DNA of 64,000 bases from Manihot esculenta (taxonomy: Eukaryota > Streptophyta > Magnoliopsida > Malpighiales > Euphorbiaceae): contig NC_035170.2 of the NCBI RefSeq assembly GCF_001659605.2, forward strand, positions 2,790,001-2,854,000, in the 5' to 3' direction. Positions 1-11,951 of the stretch are shown here, in pieces. A model generated the notes under the pieces. That model was not told the origin of the DNA. It ran no database searches and saw only the letters and a list, made by a program, of their open reading frames with translations. Within the stretch, counting starts at the first letter, position 1. Each line of letters starts with the position of its first letter. The translations under genes and the position numbers were made by a program.

Positions 1-691
1 ACCGAACCACTCCTTTCATTGGAGACACCTTGAGCAATACCAGATCCCCCTCCTGAAACTCCACTTGACGCCTGCGGATGTCTGCATAGCTCCTCTGTCT
101 GCTTGAAGCCGTCTTGATTCTTTCTCTGATTAAGGGTACCACCCTGCTGGTAATCTCTACTAGCTCAGGCCCTGCCAAGGCCTTTTCTCCAACTTCTTCC
201 CAGCAAACAGGTGACCTGCACTTCCTTCCGTATAAAGCTTCATATGGAGCCATCCCGATGCTAGCATGATGGGTGTTATTGTAGGCAAACTCCACCAAAG
301 GTAGATGCTGCCTCCAAGAACCGCCAAAGTCCAGCACACACATTCTTAGCATATCTTCTATGTTCTGGATGGTCCTCTCTGACTGTCCGTCTGTCTGTGG
401 ATGGAAGGCAGTACTGAAATCCAATCTAGTACCCATGGCATTCTGCAGACTCCGCTAAAACCTGGAGGTGAACTGGGGCCCTCTATCCGACATTATAGAA
501 ACAGGAACCCCATGCAGTCTGACTATCTCATCAACATATACCTGCGCCAACTTGTCCACAGAATAGCCACTCCTGACAGGGATGAAGTGAGCAGATTTGG
601 TGAGTCTGTCCACAATCACCCATATGGAGTCCACTCTGTTGGACGCTGCCGGTAACCCCACTACGAAGTCCATAGCTATATTCTCCCATTT
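1..691 (-). pseudogene. Ty3/gypsy integrase region, broken by two stop codons (element G1)
   Basis: Read on the minus strand, this continues the pol gene of 692-3004. It encodes the retroviral-type integrase core that inserts the cDNA copy, followed by the start of the C-terminal domain, and it runs off the window at base 1. Visible are the stretch MDFVVGLP, a catalytic aspartate in SDRGPQFTSRF, and downstream TDGQSERT with the likely catalytic glutamate. Two in-frame stops interrupt it, at 692-694 (TGA) and near 453-455 (TAG). In both places a tryptophan is expected from the family pattern (IPE-W-KWE and SRF-W-RSL), so both fit G-to-A changes in TGG. The element is therefore a dead copy unless complemented. 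Assignment to the integrase is secure; the original residues are inferred. Confidence 0.9.
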
Positions 692-3004
692 TCACTCTGG
701 AATAGGTAGCGGGTTAAGCATTCCAGCCGGCTTCTGATGTTCCAGCTTCACCCTCTGACACACTTCGCAGGCTGATACGAACTGTGCCACTTCTTTCTTC
801 ATCGCTGGCCACCAATAAACTTTCTTCAGGTCTTGGTACATCTTGGTGGCTCCGGGGTGAACGCTGTATCTTGCATTATGAGCCTCTCTCATAATGTCTC
901 CTTTTAGCCCTATGTCATCTGGTACACACAATCGACTCCCATAGCGGAGGATCCCCTTACTGTCAAATCTGAACTCACTATCTTTGCCTGACTGAACAGT
1001 CCTGGCAATCTTCACTAACTCTAGGTCCTCATGCTGTTTCTGAGCCACCTGCTCCAGAAACACGGGCGTCACTTTCATCTGAGCAACTAGAGCACCTGTA
1101 CCAGACAACTCCAACTGTAGACCTTCCTCAATGAGCTTGTAAAACTCCTTCACCACTGGTCTCCTCTTTGCCGTGATGTGGGATAGACTGCCTAGTGACT
1201 TCCGGCTTAGGGCGTCTGCCACAACATTCGCCTTACCCGGATGATACTGAATCTTGCAATCGTAGTCACTCAGCAGCTCCACCCATCTCCTCTGTCTCAA
1301 GTTCAAATCTCTTTGACTCAAGATGTACTGCAGGCTTTTATGATCTGTGAAGATCTCACATTTTACCCCATAGAGGTAGTGCCTCCACATCTTGAGTGCA
1401 AAGATTACTGCTGCCATCTCAAGGTCATGTGTGGGGTAATTCAACTCATGCTTCTTCAACTGCCTAGAAGCATAAGCAATCACCCTCTCATTCTGCATCA
1501 GTACACAACCTAGTCCCACACGGGACGCATCACAAAAGACTGTAAAGTCCTCATCACTAGATGGCAGAGCTAAAACTGGTGCTGAAGTCAACCTCTTCTT
1601 AAGCTCTTCAAAACTCTCTTCGCACTGGTCGGTCCACAGAAATTTCTGATTCTTCCTGGTTAGTCTGGTCAGAGGAGCTGTTATTTTCGAGAAGTCCTGA
1701 ACGAACCTCCTGTAGTAACTTGCCAAACCCAAGAAACTTCTAATCTCTGTCACTGAAGTGGGTCTAGGCCAGTTAGCCACAGCTTCTACCTTCTTGGGGT
1801 CCACCTCTATCCCATTCTCTGACACTACATGCCCCAAGAACGAAATGCTCCTCAGCCAGAACTCACACTTGGAGAACTTGGCATACAAGTCATGTTCCCT
1901 CAAGGTCTGCAGAACCAACCTCAGATGATGGGCATGCTCCTCTGCATTCCTGGAATACACTAAGATATCATCTATGAAGACAATAACAAAGTGATCCAGG
2001 TATTGGCTAAACACTCTGTTCATGAGGTCCATGAATGCTGCAGGGGCGTTGGTTAACCCGAACGGCATCACAAGGAACTCAAAATGCCCATATCTGGTCC
2101 TGAAAGCTGTCTTTGGCACATCCTCATCTCTGATCCTCAACTGATGATACCCAGATCTCAGATCTATTTTGGAGAAACAACCCGCTCCTGCTAGCTGGTC
2201 GAATAGATCGTCGATCCTTGGCAAAGGGTACTTGTTCTTGGTAGTGACTTTGTTCAATTGCCTGTAGTCGATACAAAGTCTAAGGGATCCATCCTTCTTT
2301 CTCACAAATAAAACTGGAGCACCCCAGGGTGAGGTACTCGGTCGGATGAAGCCCTTGTCTACCAACTCCTGTAACTGTTCCTTTAACTCTTTCAATTCTG
2401 CTGGCGCCATCCTGTAGGGAGGGATAGAGATCGGTCGGGTTCCAGGCATCAGTTCTATCTCAAACTCTATCTCCCTAGCAGGCGGTAAACCTGGCAGCTC
2501 GTCTGGGAACACATCTAAGAACTCTCTAACCAATGGCACCGAGGCGAGCTCTCTGACCTGACTGCTAAGCTCTCTCACATGAGCCAAATACCCCTGACAT
2601 CCCTTCCTAAGCAACCTACGAGCCTGAAGAGCTGATATCAGACCTCTAGGTGTACCCCTCCTGTCTCCCCTGAAGACAACTTCTGACCCATCCTGACCTT
2701 TGAACCTGACTACCTTGTCCCTGCAGTCCAAGGTAGCACTATGGGTAGATAACCAGTCCATCCCTAGAATGACGTCAAAATCTGTCAAATCTAGAACCAC
2801 TAGGTCGGCGGACAAGCATCTTCCCTCAACAAACACAGGACTACACTGGCAGACTGACTCTGCCACTGATGGATCACACTTGGGTCCACTGACCCAGAGA
2901 GGACACTCTAACCCAGAAGTCATCAGACCCAGTCTCCCCACGGCTCTCGGAGCAATAAAGAATGAGATGCACCAGGGTCCATCAAGGCATACACATCTGA
3001 ACAA
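692..3004 (-). pseudogene. Ty3/gypsy pol: protease, reverse transcriptase, RNase H, integrase zinc finger (element G1)
   Basis: This is the main pol stretch of element G1. In order it shows the end of the aspartic protease ([11 protein letters not shown]), a reverse transcriptase with the catalytic box FIDDILVYS, an RNase H starting at [13 protein letters not shown], and the HHCC zinc finger of integrase ([10 protein letters not shown], then CEVCQRVK). The sequence is very close to the copy at 60869-64000. It is out of frame with its own gag: relative to that copy, one T is missing from a T-run near 2957, so the two frames overlap instead of forming one gag-pol. The domain order (protease, RT, RNase H, integrase), the initiator-Met primer site and the long LTRs suggest a chromovirus, probably the Tekay/Del lineage, but any chromodomain lies outside the window. 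Confidence 0.92.
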
Positions 3005-4629
3005 CCAATGATTAAGTTACCTGTCACTACGGTGTTAGATGCATCTGCCTCCTGCTGTGTCATTGTGAAGATCCGTGCTGGAGCTGATGGACCTTCACCT
3101 CTGAAACCCGCTAAAGAAGAGGCTGCCCCTCTCCCTCTGCCTCTGCCACTGGCTTGAGTCATGGCTGGAGCTGCTGGCTGCGCTACACTGCCTGAAGCTG
3201 TCTGCTGGGACTGAGCCATCGGGACTGCTCTTGGACATTCTCGAGCCATATGCCCCTCCTGGCCACATCTGAAACAGGCGTTCGTCCCAAACCGACATAC
3301 TCCCCTGTGTGGCTTACCACACTTCGCACAAACTACATTATTCGCACCAGAGCTTGAGCCACTTCCAAATCCTAGACTAGACTTAACCTTGTTCCAGAAC
3401 TTGTTCTTCTTACCCTTGGGCTTACCCCATCTCTTGCTGCCTGAAGCTGCTGCACTCAGGGTAGAGGGATCTAATCTTCCCCCACCCGGAGTTTTAGAAC
3501 CAGAAGACTGTGCCACTGTCTGCTTAACTGTCCCCTGAATGATGGCACTGGCCTCCATTTTCCTGGCCATATCTACTATGGCATGGAAGCTCTCCCTGTC
3601 TACGGACTGAATCAAGGAGGAATACCTAGAATGAAGTTTCATGACATACCTCCTTGACTTCTTCGAATCTGTATCCAGACTCTGCCCAGCAAAAGGCAAC
3701 AGCTCCAAGAATCTGTCGGTGTACTCCTCTACACTCATATCCTCTGTCTGCCTCAACTGTTCAAACTCTATCATCTTCAGCTCTCTTGAACTATCGGGAA
3801 AAGCCCATCCTGCAAACTTGTTTGCAAACTCTTCCCAAGACATGCTGTCCACTCTCGGGTTCACATAATTCTTGAACCACTCTCGTGCCTTCTTGCACTT
3901 AAGCGTGAACCCAGCCATCTGAATGGCTCTACTGTCATCAGCCCTAATCTCCTCTGTGATCACTTTAACCCTTTCAAGATACACAAATGGGTCATCCCCT
4001 TTTTCGTACTGAGGAGCACCCAGTTTCATGTAGTCGGTCATCTTGACCTTGCTCCCACTGGCTGAGCTAGGTCTAGAAGGTTGAGTAACTGGGGCTGCTG
4101 GTTCTGTAGGTGGTGGAGGCGGTGCAACATTTTCTGAGGTAGGGTTTGCTGGATTTGGATAGTAAGGTGGGGGTGGATTCATTGGGTATTGTGAATATGG
4201 TGGGTAGTATGGTGGGTATGGCATCTGTGTGGGATAAGGGGTGAAGTTAGGGTAATCCGATGTACCTCCCATCGAATACCCGGGATTTTGTGAGAAGTGT
4301 GGGTAGTGGGGTGGCTGAACAAATCCCGAGGCCTGAGTGCCTCCTTGGGACTCTCCCATACCTTCCTCCGACATACTAACTCCCAAACTGCCATCCCTCC
4401 TCTGCTCTACATCCATCTGGTCCCCCACATCCTCTGACATTCCTCCCTGAACTGTTCCCCTCACTGATCTGCTTCTACCCAGATCCAGAGACCTTCTAGG
4501 GTCTCTTACTGCTCTTTCTCGGTTAGACCTACTGGACATCGCCCTAGGCAATGTAGGAGGACGGGCGCTCATGCCCTCATCCTCAGGTGGCACTCCAGTC
4601 AATCGTGCAGATCGACGAGTTCCTCTCAT
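2923..4629 (-). pseudogene. Ty3/gypsy gag and start of protease (element G1)
   Basis: This encodes the capsid/nucleocapsid polyprotein of element G1. The start at 4629 ([10 protein letters not shown]) is chosen because the same start is present in the sister copy at 60869; an upstream in-frame ATG at 4698 lies in the untranslated leader. It has a Pro/Tyr-rich N-terminal part, a retrotransposon gag domain ([12 protein letters not shown] through the FEQLRQTEDMSVEEY region) and a CCHC zinc knuckle ([14 protein letters not shown]). The protease begins at LMDPGASHS. The frame is lost just after that motif and ends in a few aberrant residues, caused by the one-base deletion described for pol. Without repair or ribosomal frameshifting no Gag-Pol fusion would be made. 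Confidence 0.92.
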
Positions 4630-4887
4630 CCTGTTTTCTGAAAAACAGTACACATCACAAGCAAACATTAGCATCATATGGTTCATGTGGGTACACATGA
4701 ACCCGCATCACATACATCACAAATCATAACATATCATTAATGCACATGCATATTATCATGGCATTTCACATCATCACACAAGATAGGACTCCACATCCTA
4801 TCTTAGTGGACATGATCAACCTATTGTGCTTGACCTTCTATAACCTCTATGAGCCCGACACTCTAGGTCCAACCATATGAACCTAGG

Positions 4888-4899
4888 GCTCTGATACCA
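4888..4899 (-). other. Primer binding site, initiator-Met tRNA type (element G1)
   Basis: On the minus strand this reads TGGTATCAGAGC, the standard plant primer-binding sequence complementary to the 3' end of initiator methionine tRNA. It lies three bases beyond the LTR end at 4903, as expected for reverse-transcription priming, and it orients the element on the minus strand. Confidence 0.93.
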
Positions 4900-4902
4900 T
4901 TC

Positions 4903-7176
4903 TGTAACAACCCAAAAATCGGACCGCTACCGGCGCTAGGATCCGGGTCGACTTAAGGCCGCCGGGACCCGTAGCAAGCCTGACATACATCCTGAAAACC
5001 TGCTTAATCCCATACATGATCAACAACATACATAAAAATTAAAACTTTTCTTTCCATGAACATCAACCAAACTCAACCTGTGCATAAACATTAATATAAC
5101 ATTGATCCCTCTGTGGGATCTCATCAGTGTCCCCAATGGGTGACAAAACATATGCTGAGTTGGTTTACATAAGTGACATAAAATAACCAAGATCATGTAT
5201 AAAAAGGGATACAACATTCTATGGTCAAGCACACACTAACATCCATATACATCATCTCATTACACACCTATACTGTACTTTTTACATTACAATTTGATCA
5301 TGTCCATTGCTAGCTATTACATAAGCATGACTTCTTTACTCTATCCGGACTCCCGCACTATACTGTACCTGCAAGCCTGGGGGTAAAGGGAGAGGGGTGA
5401 GCTAAAAGCCCAGTGAGTAGAACCATAAAACATATTATCAAACATGCTCCAATGAAATGCATCATAACACAGACAATTCACATAAGGGTTGGGTGAACTT
5501 GTCACCAATTAGTCCAAGCTAACTCTGTGCCAGGCCGTAGCATGGGGTCCTGGTCTTCCTGTCATAACATACATTACTTACCATTTTTCCCAAGGCCTCC
5601 TCTGGGCTCCTGGTCTTCGAGTCCCATAACTGTGCCAGGCCGTAGAATGGGGTCCTGGTCTTTCCTTACTTTGTGCCAGGCCGTAGAATGGGGTCCTGGT
5701 CTTCCTGTCATGGACTAATTGGGTCATCCAACATTCACCCACATCAACAACAATTGATGCAATGCGGCATATTCGTGAAAACTAATGCAATCATCCTATT
5801 GCATAATCATGATGCATGAAACATGATAAAACATTTGATTTCTTCAATTTAAAGGATTAAGTTTAGTTCCACTCACCTCTGGCTGACTCTGACAACACCG
5901 AAGCAGCTGAACTCACTGCTGGGGTCCTCGGTTCCTCGGGTCCGAACCTACACAGGTGGACTCAAATGAGGGACCAAACGTACTAGAACATAACTATAAA
6001 CTACTCCCCAAAAACCCCCTGAAACATCATGAAACAACCGTAGAAAATCATGCAAAGAAGGCCTGGACAGGGCACTTTCGGCGGCAGGTTCGGCGGCCGA
6101 AAGTCCCTCCAGAGCCGAAAGTCAGGCAGGTTCGGCGGCACCTTCGGCGGCCGAAACTCCCAGACAGAGACGAAACTCATGCATGTTCGGCGGCACTTTC
6201 GGCGGCCGAAACTGCCAGACAGAGACGAAAGTCTCCTTTCGGGGGCAAGCTTCGGCAGCCGAAAGGCTGCCTCCCCAGCCATGTTCGGCGGCCGAAAGTC
6301 CTTCGGCTGCCGAACCTGGTTTCTGCCAAAGGGCAGAAACTTGGCTCCCTTTGCACATTTCGCCTCCAAACCTTCCACACATGCATCAAACCTATTCTAC
6401 AACACACAAACACAAGCATACATGTTCCTAGGGGCCTCAAACCATCATAAACCCCATCTACAACACATCAAGCAACCACATTGTTCATGAACATACATAT
6501 ATACCCATAAGCATAACCATAACCTAAACATGCATTCTAACCCATAGATCTACTTAAAACTTACTTAAAACATGCAATGAGCTTAAGATCGGCTCTTACC
6601 TCTTGAAGATCGAGAGAGAGACGACTTAAACTCGGAGTTGGGAGAGATTGGGTTCTTGAACCTCCAAGCTCCAAAACTTTGCTCTAAAGCTCAAATCTTC
6701 AAAACAAGGTGAAAACAAATGAAAATCTTGAAAGATTTAGAGGAAGAACATCAAAGATGGGTGAGGGACGGCGGAGAGCTCACCTTGGCCGAAAATGGGG
6801 AAAAAACTCGCCCGTTTTCGGCTAAGGGACCCTTTTATAGTGGCTGGCCAAACCACGTTCGGGGGCCGAATGTGCCTCCGCATGCATGCCATGTTCGGCG
6901 GCCGAACTTGAGGTTCGGCAGCCGAACCTGGACTTCCCTCACTTATGCCTTTCGGGGGCCTAAAGCAGTCCCGAAGTGCATGCATGTTCGGCGGCCGAAC
7001 CTGAATTTTCCTCCAATGCTATTTTCATGCAAAAACTCATTTTCTTTTATGCTTAAAACATTAAAACACATTAAAACACTTTGTAAAACATGTTTCTACC
7101 CTACTAGAGGCTTTCGACATCCGAGATCCCACCGGACGGTAGGAATTTCGATACCGGAGTCTAGCCGGGTATTACA
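4903..7176 (-). repeat. 5' LTR of element G1 (2274 bp)
   Basis: On the minus strand the repeat starts TGTAATACCCGG at 7176 and ends GTTGTTACA at 4903, so it has TG..CA ends. It matches the LTRs at 55766-58049 and 58322-60596 in length and layout. A TATA-like box lies at 6833-6839 on the minus strand. Clusters of the 13-bp palindrome TTCGGC-N-GCCGAA are at 6850-7005 and 6070-6320, and a short tandem repeat containing CCATTCTAC lies at 5525-5705. Short open frames in this segment are by-products of the GC-rich palindromes, not genes. The partner 3' LTR is outside the window. Confidence 0.93.
6833..6839 (-). promoter_or_regulatory. TATA box of the G1 LTR promoter
   Basis: The minus strand reads TATAAAA about 340 bp from the LTR start, in the same context (after the first palindrome cluster and GGCCAGCCAC) as the TATA boxes of the plus-strand copies. 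It would start transcription toward gag, leaving an unusually long transcribed LTR leader. Confidence 0.6.
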
Positions 7177-9281
7177 GTCCCCCTTACTGCTTGATAGTTG
7201 GCGGCACGAGTTGCTATCTTTCTGGCCTCGTCGTTATCCTCGGGGAGCTTTCCCTTCTCTAGGTATTCTAGGTATGGGGTCATCCAAGTTGGGCTTTGTT
7301 CCACCTGTAGCACCGTGCTTGTTTTACTGAAAGCGGACGTAAGGACGTGTTGTATGTATACTTCGTCAGGAAGCTATTCTAGTTCTTCTTTAGACAACCG
7401 GCTAAACAGGTCTGCTTCCTCATTTTCTTCTCGTGGTATTCTTTGGAACTTGATGGTAACACCCTGATCTATGAACTCGGCCTCTATTGCTTTTACTTTT
7501 GCCAGATAACTCTGCATGGTTGGATCCCTGGCCTGATATGCCCCAGTTATCTGATTGACCACCAGTTGTGAGTCGCTATTTACTTCGAGGTCGGTTGCCC
7601 CTACCTCCATTGCCACCATCATTCCGTTTATTAGGGCTTCATACTCCGCCACATTATTGGAAGCTTTGAATCCTAAGCGCAGGGTGTAGCAAACCTTAAA
7701 TTCTTCAGGCCCCTTAAGCATTATTCCTGCACCGCTACCTCCGGCGCCTAAAGCCCCATCCACATATAACTTCCAGTTGAACTTTTGGAAGAGTTCTTCC
7801 TTCCTCTCCTTCCTCGATGCTTCTGAAGATGATTCCCCTCGTTCCTTACTGAACGTGCATTCTGCTATGAAATCGGCAAGGGCTTGAGATTTTATAGCTG
7901 TTCGAGGTCGGTACTCTAGGCAGTAAGGACTGATCTCGAGGGACCATGCGAGCATCCGACCTGAGGTCTCTGGTCTATGCAGAATCTTCTTCAATGGTTG
8001 ATCTATCATCACTACTCCTTGGTGGCTTTCCAGGTAAACCCTGAACTTCTGGACTGCCAGCAGTAGAGCATACGATATTTTCTCAATATTCAGATATCTG
8101 ACCTCGGCATCTTTAAGCACCTTGCTGACATAGAAAACAGGCTTCTGCTCTCCTTCTTCCACCCTTACTAGTACGACGCTAACTGCTTGTTCAGAGGCTG
8201 CCAGGTATATCAGAAGTTCTTCACCTTCTATGGGACTACTAAGCACATGAGGCGAGCTGAGATAACTTTTGAGTTCTTTGAAGGCTTCACGACAGTCTTC
8301 TGTCCATTCGAAGTTTGGCATTTTCCTCAACTTTCTGAAGAACGGTAAACACTTTTCTGCCGACCGTGACATGAATCGATTGAGTGCCACTACTCTCCCG
8401 GTCAGTTTCTGGACGTCCCTTACACAGGTCAGTTCTGACATATTTAGTATGGCTTCTACCTTCTCCGGATTGGGCTCGATGCCTTTCCCACTCACCATGT
8501 ATCCCAGGAATTTTCTTCCTCTGATGAAGAAAGCGCACTTTGCTGGATTCAGCTTCATTCTGTACTGATCTAATACTCCAAACACCTCCTTCAAATCTGC
8601 CACGTGCTGTTGAAAAGTTAGGCTCTTGACCACCATATCGTCTACATAAACTTCTACGTTTCTGCCGATCTGTTCTTTGAAGATTTTGTTCATCAGTCTT
8701 TGGTAAGTTGCCTCGGCGTTTTTCAATCCGAAAGGCATGGCTCTATAGCAATAAGTCCCATCTTTTGTTATGAACGAGGTCTTTTCTTCATCCGACCTAT
8801 CCATTGGGATTTGATGATAACCAGACATTGCATCCAAAGACGACATATAATCAAAATCGGCCGTAGAATCGACCATTTTATTAATATCAGGGAGGGGGTA
8901 ACAATCTTTAGGGTAAGCCTGATTCAAGTCAGTGAAATCTATGCACATTCTATATTTGCCATTGGCTTTTTTGACTAATATAGGATTAGCTAACCACTGC
9001 GGGTACATGACTTCCCTAATGAAGCCTGCCTCTTCTAACTTCTGTACTTCCTCCCTGGTAGCCTGTTGCTTTTCCCTTCCTACCACCCTCTTCTTTTGCT
9101 TTACTGGTTTGGATTCGGGGAGGACATTCAGCTTATGTGTCATCATTTCGAGATCAATTCCGGGCATGTCGGAAGGCTTCCAGACGAAGCTTGGTGCGTG
9201 ACTTCGGACCAGAGTCATGACCTCGATTTTCTGCTCTTTTGTCAGGCCGGCGTTGAGACTAAAGACCTTATCTGTTTCCAC
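7177..9281 (-). pseudogene. Tat-lineage Ty3/gypsy pol: reverse transcriptase, RNase H and second (archaeal-type) RNase H (element T1)
   Basis: Minus-strand pol of an older element. Visible in order are the RT fingers (RMCIDFTDLNQAYPKD), the catalytic box VYVDDMVVKS, an RT-linked RNase H, and a second RNase H starting WKLYVDGALGAGGSGAG with NNVAEYEALINGM and NSDSQLVVNQ. The second RNase H marks the Tat/Retand branch of plant gypsy elements. An in-frame stop at about 7374 follows KEELE, but homologous-looking coding sequence (PDEVYIQHVLTSAF) continues past it. At 7176/7177 the body is cut by the LTR end of element G1, so G1 inserted into this element; the integrase of T1 should lie beyond the window's left edge. 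Confidence 0.88.
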
Positions 9282-10139
9282 CTCTGATAATGGAAAAGTC
9301 TCCAGTTCCCCTACTGGCTCTGTCCTGGCCTCCGTTTTTTCATCCCTGACTTCTAAGACTTATGAATCCAGCCCTTCCTCCGTTATGCTCGGCTCTGCCA
9401 CCGTAGCTAGGTATACTGCCCTTTCTTCTTCTTGGCTTCCCCGAACTATCCCCACCCCTGCTTCTGTTGGGAACTTCATCGCCAGATATCTGATACTGGT
9501 GACAACCTCAAAGTCGAACAGCACAGGTCGTCCCAAAATCGCGTTGTAACTCAGGGGGAGTTTAGCCACTAAGAACACCGCATAATGGGTGCGAGCCCTC
9601 GGAGCCTCTCCTAAAGTAAGGGCTAGTTTTACTTTCCCTTCCACCGTCACTGGTGCTCCTCCAATCCCTTTAATCGGGGCTTGATCCCGAACCAGTTGCT
9701 CTCCAGGAATTTCCATCTACTGGAAGACTCGATAAGGCAACAGGTTTACCTTGCTTCCGTCATCCACCAAGATTTTCTTTACCCGGTAGTTGTGAATAAT
9801 AGCTTCAATGATAAGGGCGTCATCGTGAGGCATCTGAACACCCTGAGCGTCCTCCGAGGAGAAAGTGATGGTTGTTGAAGAGTGTTCACCGATCTGCATG
9901 ACCTCAGCACTGCTAGTTTCTCCTTCTCTGCTTCTCTTTTTCCCCCTTCGGCTCATCCGACCTCCCGTGCCTCCTACGATCATATTGATGGTTCCACTGG
10001 ACCCGTCATTCACAGTGTTAGCTCCTGTTCTTCTCGGCGTTTGGGCTGCCGGATTGGGTTGAGGTCTCTGTCCTTTCGGTTTCTTTACAAAGTTCTTTAG
10101 GTGCCCTCTCTTTATCAACCTCTCAATTTCTGCAATCAA
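9282..10139 (-). pseudogene. Tat-lineage element T1: gag C-terminus and aspartic protease, interrupted
   Basis: This minus-strand stretch reads as the end of gag, with a Lys/Pro-rich linker (HLKNFVKKPKGQRP), followed by a retroviral-type protease (ILVDDGSKVNLLPYRVF, then PLSYNAILGRPVLFDF). An in-frame TAG separates RVFQ from MEIPGEQ near 9717, and another stop near 9360 separates the protease from RT. The active-site triplet reads DDGS in place of the usual DTG or DSG. The order gag, protease, RT is as expected for one polyprotein, so the stops are read as decay. Confidence 0.8.
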
Positions 10140-10205
10140 CTGGAAACAGTTATTGGTGTCGTGACCATGAGTTTGATGGAACTGACAGTATTTGTCAGGA
10201 TTTCA

Positions 10206-11009
10206 CTAGTCGGCTTCCGATTTCAGGGGCTTGGGCCATTGTAAGAATTCTTTATCCTGGACGGCTACGAGCACTTCGGCTCTAGAGGCATTAAGTGGGG
10301 TCGGCTTCTCCAGAACCCATGAAAGGAGTGGCCTTTGCTCTGAGGCCCGAGGGGGAAAAGGTCTTTGGTCCCTTCGCTCCCAAGGCTGTCTGTAAGGCTC
10401 AGACCTTTTGCCATGTTTCTTTTCATGCTTCTCTGGCCTTCTTTCCTCCGGGGCTTTCTCCTTGCCTGCCGCTCCCTTAGCGAATCGGCTTGTCACTAGA
10501 GCATCATCCTGTCTTATATACTTCTCAACCCTCTTCATTAGCTCGGCCAGTGAGGTCGGAGGCTTCCTGCTTAATGAACCGAAAAACTCGGCGGAGGTCG
10601 TCCCCTTCTGCATGGCCTCCACCGCCCTTCCTTCATCGAGCTCGGGAATCTGCAGGGCTTCTGTATTGAAACAAGCTACGTATTCTCTAAGCGATTCCTC
10701 CCGTCTCTGCCTTACTGTTTCCAGATAGCTCGTCTTCCTATCCGCTGGCACCCCGGCGATGAACCGACTGATGAAACGAGTGGCCAGGTCTCCAAAACTC
10801 CCAATGCTTCCAGTCTCCAGGCTTTTGAACCACGCTCGCGCTGGCCCTGAGAGTGTCGTTGGAAATACCTTGCACATCAAGGCATTCGATAAAGTTTGCA
10901 GTTCCATGAAGGTCTTGTAATTCATGACGTGCTCCCTCGGGTTACCAGCTCCGTCGTAGGCTACCATTGATGGCATCATAAACTTCTTAGGGACAGTTTC
11001 CTGCTGCAC
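10206..11009 (-). pseudogene. Tat-lineage element T1: gag
   Basis: Minus-strand gag core with the typical pattern of a retrotransposon gag domain: MVAYDGAGNPREHVMNYKTF, then ARAWFKSLETGSIGSFGDLATRFISRF, then the KKTSYLETVRQRREESLREYV-like helix. The frame ends at two adjacent stops near 10206-10211. In the next stretch the zinc-knuckle-like sequence (KYCQFHQTHGHDTNNCF) continues in frame after them, so the gene was once longer. Confidence 0.85.
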
Positions 11010-11873
11010 CCACTTTGAGAAAGGCGAAGAAGTGGGCAGAAGGTTTGGCTTTGATCTTTCTTTCCCAGCTCGACCAAAAGCTGCTCTCTCAACTTCTGCA
11101 GTTTTTGGTCGACATCCTCATCTTCCGACCTAGGCTTTTTCTCCAGGCGATATTCCTCCTCCTCTGCTTCACTCCTGGTCCACCTGGTTGTCCCGGCGGA
11201 ATAGTTGTCAGCTGTAACGACCTGAAAATCGGACCGCTACCGGCGCTAGGATCCAGGTCGGCTTAAGGCTGCCGGGACCCGTAGCAAGCCTAACATGCAT
11301 CCTGTGAACCTGTTTAATCCCATACATGATCAACAACATACATAAAAAGTAAAACTTTTCTTTCATTCACTTTCACATATACCAACTCAACGCATGTTAT
11401 GTAGCCCATTGAGGCTTTGATTAGATCCCACAGAGGGGTCAACCTCATTTTCTATCATCTCCCTCACCCTTCTTCCGTGGACTCGGGCCTCCGGCTCTTC
11501 CTCTTCTCCGGCTCTTCTCTCCCTTTCCCCGGCGCCGCGGCTGCTGGTTTGAAGGCGATCAGGGGTAGGTTAGGGCTCATTGGTTTGGGGTTCTTCTACC
11601 ACTGGGAGTGTATTTATCGGGGTGCTGAGGCCCCTTTGTTGCATTATCTGCCCCAACCAGTGGGCGGTGTTTTGTAGTTGGAGGGCCATGGTTTGAAGGT
11701 CCTGGTTGGATAAGGTAGCGGTGGGAGCATTACCTGCCAAACTTGGCGAGGGATTGAGAGAAATGGGTGTTTGGTTGTTTAGTGTTGTAGGGCTAAGGAG
11801 AACTGCTGCCCCTCTTGGGCAGAGCTTAGGTCATTTGGGATGTTAAGGTTGTTTTCGTTGTGATTAGTCATCG
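11010..11873 (-). pseudogene. Tat-lineage element T1: N-terminal gag and leader, split by an LTR fragment
   Basis: The minus strand has a plausible gag start at 11873 (MTNHNENNLNIPNDL), a Gln-rich part (LSNQDLQTMALQLQNTAHWLG) and, after an intervening LTR fragment at 11213-11450, an acidic coiled-coil-like stretch (EDEDVDQKLQKLREQLL). The frame changes at least twice (near 11770 and 11030). The exact start is uncertain because there is no intact copy in the window for comparison. Confidence 0.6.
11213..11450 (-). repeat. Truncated 3' end of a G-family LTR inside element T1, partly inverted
   Basis: The stretch from 11213 to about 11370 closely matches the 3' terminal part of the G-family LTR on the minus strand (TGTAACGACC, CCGCTACCGGCGCTAGGATC, CATGATCAACAACATACATA). 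Its sharp edge at 11213 is the LTR terminus. Further in, 11405-11442 matches the LTR segment at 5104-5140 in the opposite orientation. No TSD could be found around it. Confidence 0.75.
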
Positions 11874-11931
11874 TAGATCTCAGTGGGTTTTGTTAAGAGT
11901 GGAACTCCGATGATGAAAAGATCTCATTCGT

Positions 11932-11949
11932 TTCCCACAGACGGCGCCA
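11932..11949 (-). other. Primer binding site of element T1
   Basis: On the minus strand this reads TGGCGCCGTCTGTGGGAA, two bases past the LTR end at 11952. The TGGCGCC start is the form seen in Tat-lineage elements (a tRNA other than initiator Met). It fixes the orientation of T1. Confidence 0.8.
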
Positions 11950-11951
11950 AT

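Noticed and set aside
5956..7330. Several overlapping open frames with Arg/Pro/Gly-rich proteins (for example 5956-6450, 6050-6490 and 6719-7330)
   Set aside because: They lie wholly inside an LTR and follow the repeated GGCCGAA palindromes in every frame; the same frames recur in the LTRs at 55302-60596.
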